Source: Chryseobacterium sp. G0201 (GTDB lineage Bacteria > Bacteroidota > Bacteroidia > Flavobacteriales > Weeksellaceae). Taken from it: a stretch of 64,000 nucleotides of DNA. This document shows positions 61,774-64,000 of the stretch, piece after piece. The stretch covers positions 3,348,001 through 3,412,000 of the forward strand of contig NZ_CP033917.1 of NCBI RefSeq assembly GCF_003815655.1, given 5' to 3'. Position numbers and translations under genes: made by a program. A model generated the notes under the pieces. It saw only the letters and a list, made by a program, of their open reading frames with translations, was not told the origin of the DNA and did not search any database. The number at the start of each line of letters is the position of its first letter. The first letter of the stretch is position 1.

Positions 61774-61892
61774 TATTATAAAATTTTAATAAAGGTATTT
61801 AATAATTCTTAAAATGGCAGATTAAATCATACTTTTGGAGGTTGGAACTTTCGTAAGAGTTTCATTTAACAAAAAATAACTTAAAAAAATAA

Positions 61893-62246
61893 ATGAAAAA
61901 AGTATTTTATCTTAATACATGTGACACTTGTAGAAAAATATTAGCACAGTTTAGTCTTAAAGATTGGGAACTTCGTGAGATCAAAAAAGAGCCTATAACG
62001 ATTGAAGAATTAGAAGCGATGCATAAAATTGCAGGATCTTACGAAGAATTATTCAGTAAAAAATCTACTCAGATCAAATTGAGAGAGCTAGATCTGAAAA
62101 CGTTGGGAGAGGAAGATTTTAAGGAGCTTTTGCTTGATCATTATACGTTCCTTAGACGTCCTGTATTCCTTACTGATAAAGAGATCTTTATCGGAAATGA
62201 TAAAAAAAATATTGGAGAATTGAGAGATCATTTTCACTCAAACTAA
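61893..62246 (+). CDS. ArsC/Spx-family thioredoxin-fold protein
   Basis: A 117-residue protein with the ArsC fold: VFYLNTCDTCRKILAQF (CxxC at residues 10-13), then LREIKKEPITIEELEAMHKIAGS and a late FLRRPVFLTDKEIFIGNDKKN, where the Arg of LRRPV matches the ArsC substrate arginine. Such proteins may be arsenate reductases, Spx-like regulators or neither. No ars genes surround it, so an arsenic role is not supported by context. Confidence 0.8.
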   Translation: MKKVFYLNTCDTCRKILAQFSLKDWELREIKKEPITIEELEAMHKIAGSYEELFSKKSTQIKLRELDLKTLGEEDFKELLLDHYTFLRRPVFLTDKEIFIGNDKKNIGELRDHFHSN

Positions 62247-62291
62247 TATCATTACATCATCATTTGCTGTTCTGATTAGATAAGAATTTCA

Positions 62292-62633
62292 ATGAAGTAT
62301 TTGGTTTCCATATTGATTTTTATTTCGTTTAGCCTGAGTGGGCAAACGGTTTATAAAATACCTTCAGGGGCAAAATATCATCTGTCTACCTGTAAAATGG
62401 TTAATAATTTTTCTTCACATCTTGATGTGGCTCAGGCAGTGAAAATGGGTTTGGAACCTTGCAAAAAATGTCATCCGCCAAGACCATCTGTGTATGGAAT
62501 TGTTTCTAAACCTAAAAAAGTAAACGGAACCAATAAAGGAAATCGTTGTCTCGGAACCACAAAAAGGGGAACGAGATGCAAATATGATACTCAAATAGGA
62601 AACGATTATTGTTTTCAGCATGCACCTAAATAA
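62292..62633 (+). CDS. Secreted Cys-rich protein with DUF5763-like C-terminus
   Basis: A 113-residue protein with signal peptide (...FSLSGQ). An N-terminal segment, KIPSGAKYHLSTCKMV ... GLEPCKKCHPP, resembles the metal-binding part of Ada-type domains. A second motif, CLGTTKRGTRCKYDTQIGNDYCFQHAP, resembles the DUF5763 pattern (C-x7-C-x10-C-x2-H). Both look like zinc sites. Function is unknown. It lies 45 bases after the ArsC-like gene. Confidence 0.72.
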   Translation: MKYLVSILIFISFSLSGQTVYKIPSGAKYHLSTCKMVNNFSSHLDVAQAVKMGLEPCKKCHPPRPSVYGIVSKPKKVNGTNKGNRCLGTTKRGTRCKYDTQIGNDYCFQHAPK

Positions 62634-62753
62634 TGTCAGTCTCTCAGACTGACAGCAATTTTCTTGTGAAAAAGATTAATTTTTTAATTAAGAGTTTAAA
62701 TAAACATCTTAATCTTAAAATTTGCAATGTATTTTATAGAAAATAAAAAACAA

Positions 62754-62784
62754 AAAAACCGCAGAGCTTTCTGCGGTTTTTATT
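62754..62784. terminator. Bidirectional terminator before gcvT's end
   Basis: AAAAACCGCAGA/TCTGCGGTTTTT hairpin with A- and T-runs between the convergent Cys-rich gene and gcvT. The T-run on both strands suits either direction. Confidence 0.88.
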
Positions 62785-62802
62785 ATTAAGCATATCTTTT
62801 AA

Positions 62803-63879
62803 TTATACAAAAGGAGTTTTCACCACTTTTGCAGGGATGTTTTTATTTCTTACCTGAATAAAGATCTCTGAACCTAGTTTGAAGTGAGGCTTGTCAACAT
62901 AAGCCAATCCTAAACCGATCTTCTTCATTGGAGACTGAGTTCCGGAAGTTACTTTCCCGATCACGTTTCCTTCAGCATCTACAACAGGATAGTCGTGTCT
63001 TGGAACACCTTTATCCTGAAGTTCAAAACCTACTAATTTTCTTGTAATACCTTCTTCTTTTTGTTTTGCGAAAAAATCTTTAGACACGAAATCTTTATCA
63101 AATTTTGTGATCCATCCTAATCCTGCTTCAATTGGAGAAGTAGTATCATCGATATCCATTCCGTAAAGACAGAATCCTTTTTCAAGTCTCAAAGTATCTC
63201 TGGCAGCCAATCCACAAGGAATAATTCCTTCAGATTCTCCGGCTTTAATGATCTCGTCCCACAATTTTTCAGCGCTTTCATTTTGGAAATAAATCTCAAA
63301 ACCACCGCTTCCCGTATAACCTGTGTTAGAAATAATGACATCATTTACACCTGCTACAGATCCAACTGTGAAGTTGTAGTAAGGAATCTCAGAAAGGTTT
63401 GTATCTGTCAGTTTTTGAAGAATTTCAGTAGCTTTCGGCCCCTGAATTGCCAATAACGACATATCATCAGAAGCATTCGTCAATACAGCATCAAAATTGT
63501 TGTATTTTACGATGTGATTCCAGTCTTTTTCAATGTTTGAAGCATTTACAACCACGAAATACTTTTCATCTTCCATTTTGTAAACGATAAGATCATCTAC
63601 AATTCCTCCATTTTCGTTTGGAAGACAAGTATATTGAGCTTTTCCGTTCTCTAAAGCATCTACGTTGTTGGTTGTAACCAATTGCAGAAGATCTTTAGCT
63701 CCGGGACCTTCAACGAAAAATTGTCCCATGTGAGATACGTCGAATAATCCTGCTTTTTCTCTTACCGCAAAATGCTCTTCTGTAACTCCGGAATATTGTA
63801 CAGGCATTTCAAAACCTGCGAAAGGTACTATTTTCGCTCCCAGAGAAGCGTGTTTGTCGTACAAGGCTGTTTTCTTCAT
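62803..63879 (-). CDS. gcvT: Aminomethyltransferase (glycine cleavage T protein)
   Basis: A 358-residue folate enzyme that transfers the aminomethyl group of glycine to tetrahydrofolate. [23 protein letters not shown] at the N-terminus, [10 protein letters not shown] near residue 45 (with the catalytic Asp further on, [14 protein letters not shown] near 90-103), [16 protein letters not shown] and [12 protein letters not shown] are characteristic. Length is normal. The rest of the glycine cleavage system is not present, and no glycine riboswitch is visible in the short upstream gap. Confidence 0.94.
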   Translation of the reverse strand: MKKTALYDKHASLGAKIVPFAGFEMPVQYSGVTEEHFAVREKAGLFDVSHMGQFFVEGPGAKDLLQLVTTNNVDALENGKAQYTCLPNENGGIVDDLIVYKMEDEKYFVVVNASNIEKDWNHIVKYNNFDAVLTNASDDMSLLAIQGPKATEILQKLTDTNLSEIPYYNFTVGSVAGVNDVIISNTGYTGSGGFEIYFQNESAEKLWDEIIKAGESEGIIPCGLAARDTLRLEKGFCLYGMDIDDTTSPIEAGLGWITKFDKDFVSKDFFAKQKEEGITRKLVGFELQDKGVPRHDYPVVDAEGNVIGKVTSGTQSPMKKIGLGLAYVDKPHFKLGSEIFIQVRNKNIPAKVVKTPFV

Positions 63880-63887
63880 ATTTATTT

Positions 63888-64000
63888 CTATTTCTTTATT
63901 TTAAAACTGTTAAAAGTATCATTAAAAAGGGTCATGTAATTTCCGTTCCAGTATTTCTGACCACAGTTGATGGAAACAATATACAGATCTTTATCTTTTT
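63888..64000 (-). CDS. C-terminal end of an unidentified gene upstream of gcvT
   Basis: On the minus strand an open frame enters from the right edge and ends with TAG at 63890-63888. Its 36 visible codons read like coding sequence ([22 protein letters not shown] ...FKIKK). The gcvT ATG is eight bases after the stop, so the two would be co-transcribed. Too little is present to name it. Confidence 0.5.
   Translation of the reverse strand, partial: KDKDLYIVSINCGQKYWNGNYMTLFNDTFNSFKIKK

Noticed and set aside
61893-62246. Arsenate-resistance operon
   Set aside because: The ArsC-fold protein has no arsenic genes beside it, and the neighbour is a Cys-rich secreted protein of unknown role.
63880-64000. 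Glycine riboswitch upstream of gcvT
   Set aside because: Only eight bases separate gcvT from the end of another reading frame, and no riboswitch-like fold is visible.

Overview
The window is AT-rich chromosomal DNA from a flavobacterium, most probably Chryseobacterium or a close relative in the Weeksellaceae. Supporting signs are Bacteroidetes promoters of the TTG / TAnnTTTG type, few Shine-Dalgarno sequences, T9SS type A sorting domains with a PorT gene, a 6S-type RNA between zapA and rny, DUF3857 transglutaminase-like proteins and a small double-glycine 'bacteriocin-like' peptide. The sequence is almost entirely coding. I see no rRNA, tRNA, CRISPR array, prophage or insertion sequence.

Layout. 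1-1456: end of cysN and a TauE/SafE-type permease (sulfur assimilation). 2048-13126: a haem acquisition region. Two secreted T9SS cargo proteins (one HmuY-like, one with a cleaved-adhesin-like domain) lie on the minus strand. A plus-strand operon encodes a TonB-dependent receptor, an HmuY lipoprotein, the HmuTUV ABC transporter, a SAM methyltransferase and HmuS, and a ChaN-like protein follows. Two 54-bp upstream elements with the same inverted arms, TTATTTAGAA/TTCTAAATAA, tie both secreted proteins and the operon into one likely iron/haem regulon. 13304-16832: a secreted peptide-deformylase-like protein with Cys replaced by Asp, an organic-peroxide operon (nitroreductase-ohrR-ohr) with a 28-bp perfect palindrome over its promoter, and lipB. 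16911-25132: a complete trp operon on the minus strand, order L-E-[four-helix bundle]-G-D-C-F-[hypothetical-GNAT]-B-A. It is preceded by a short leader peptide with three consecutive Trp codons and an attenuator hairpin.

26112-34486: small lipoproteins, a cytochrome c, rlmF, a beta-roll surface protein, lysS, an OmpA-like protein and cytochrome bd oxidase. 34720-44380: gyrB, a secreted protein, two DUF3857 transglutaminase-like proteins (the second lacking Cys and His), two RsiV-like lipoproteins and a lipid kinase. 44666-52051: glutamate/dicarboxylate symporter, gamma-glutamyltransferase, threonine dehydrogenase, a degenerate polysaccharide deacetylase, a metallophosphoesterase and a FabH-like synthase. 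52154-56759: menaquinone methyltransferase, porT, a zapB-like gene, zapA, 6S RNA and rny. 56833-64000: MFS transporter, bacteriocin-like peptide, YeiH with its LysR regulator, a TIM-barrel isomerase-like lipoprotein, thioesterase, ArsC-like protein, gcvT and the end of one more gene.

The most notable signals are the shared operator linking T9SS-secreted proteins to the haem operon, the trp leader/attenuator, the four-helix-bundle cassette with inverted heptamer repeats inserted between trpE and trpG, the OhrR-type palindrome, and several families of short dispersed intergenic repeats. Functional assignments come from recognising motifs by eye; no database search was run.
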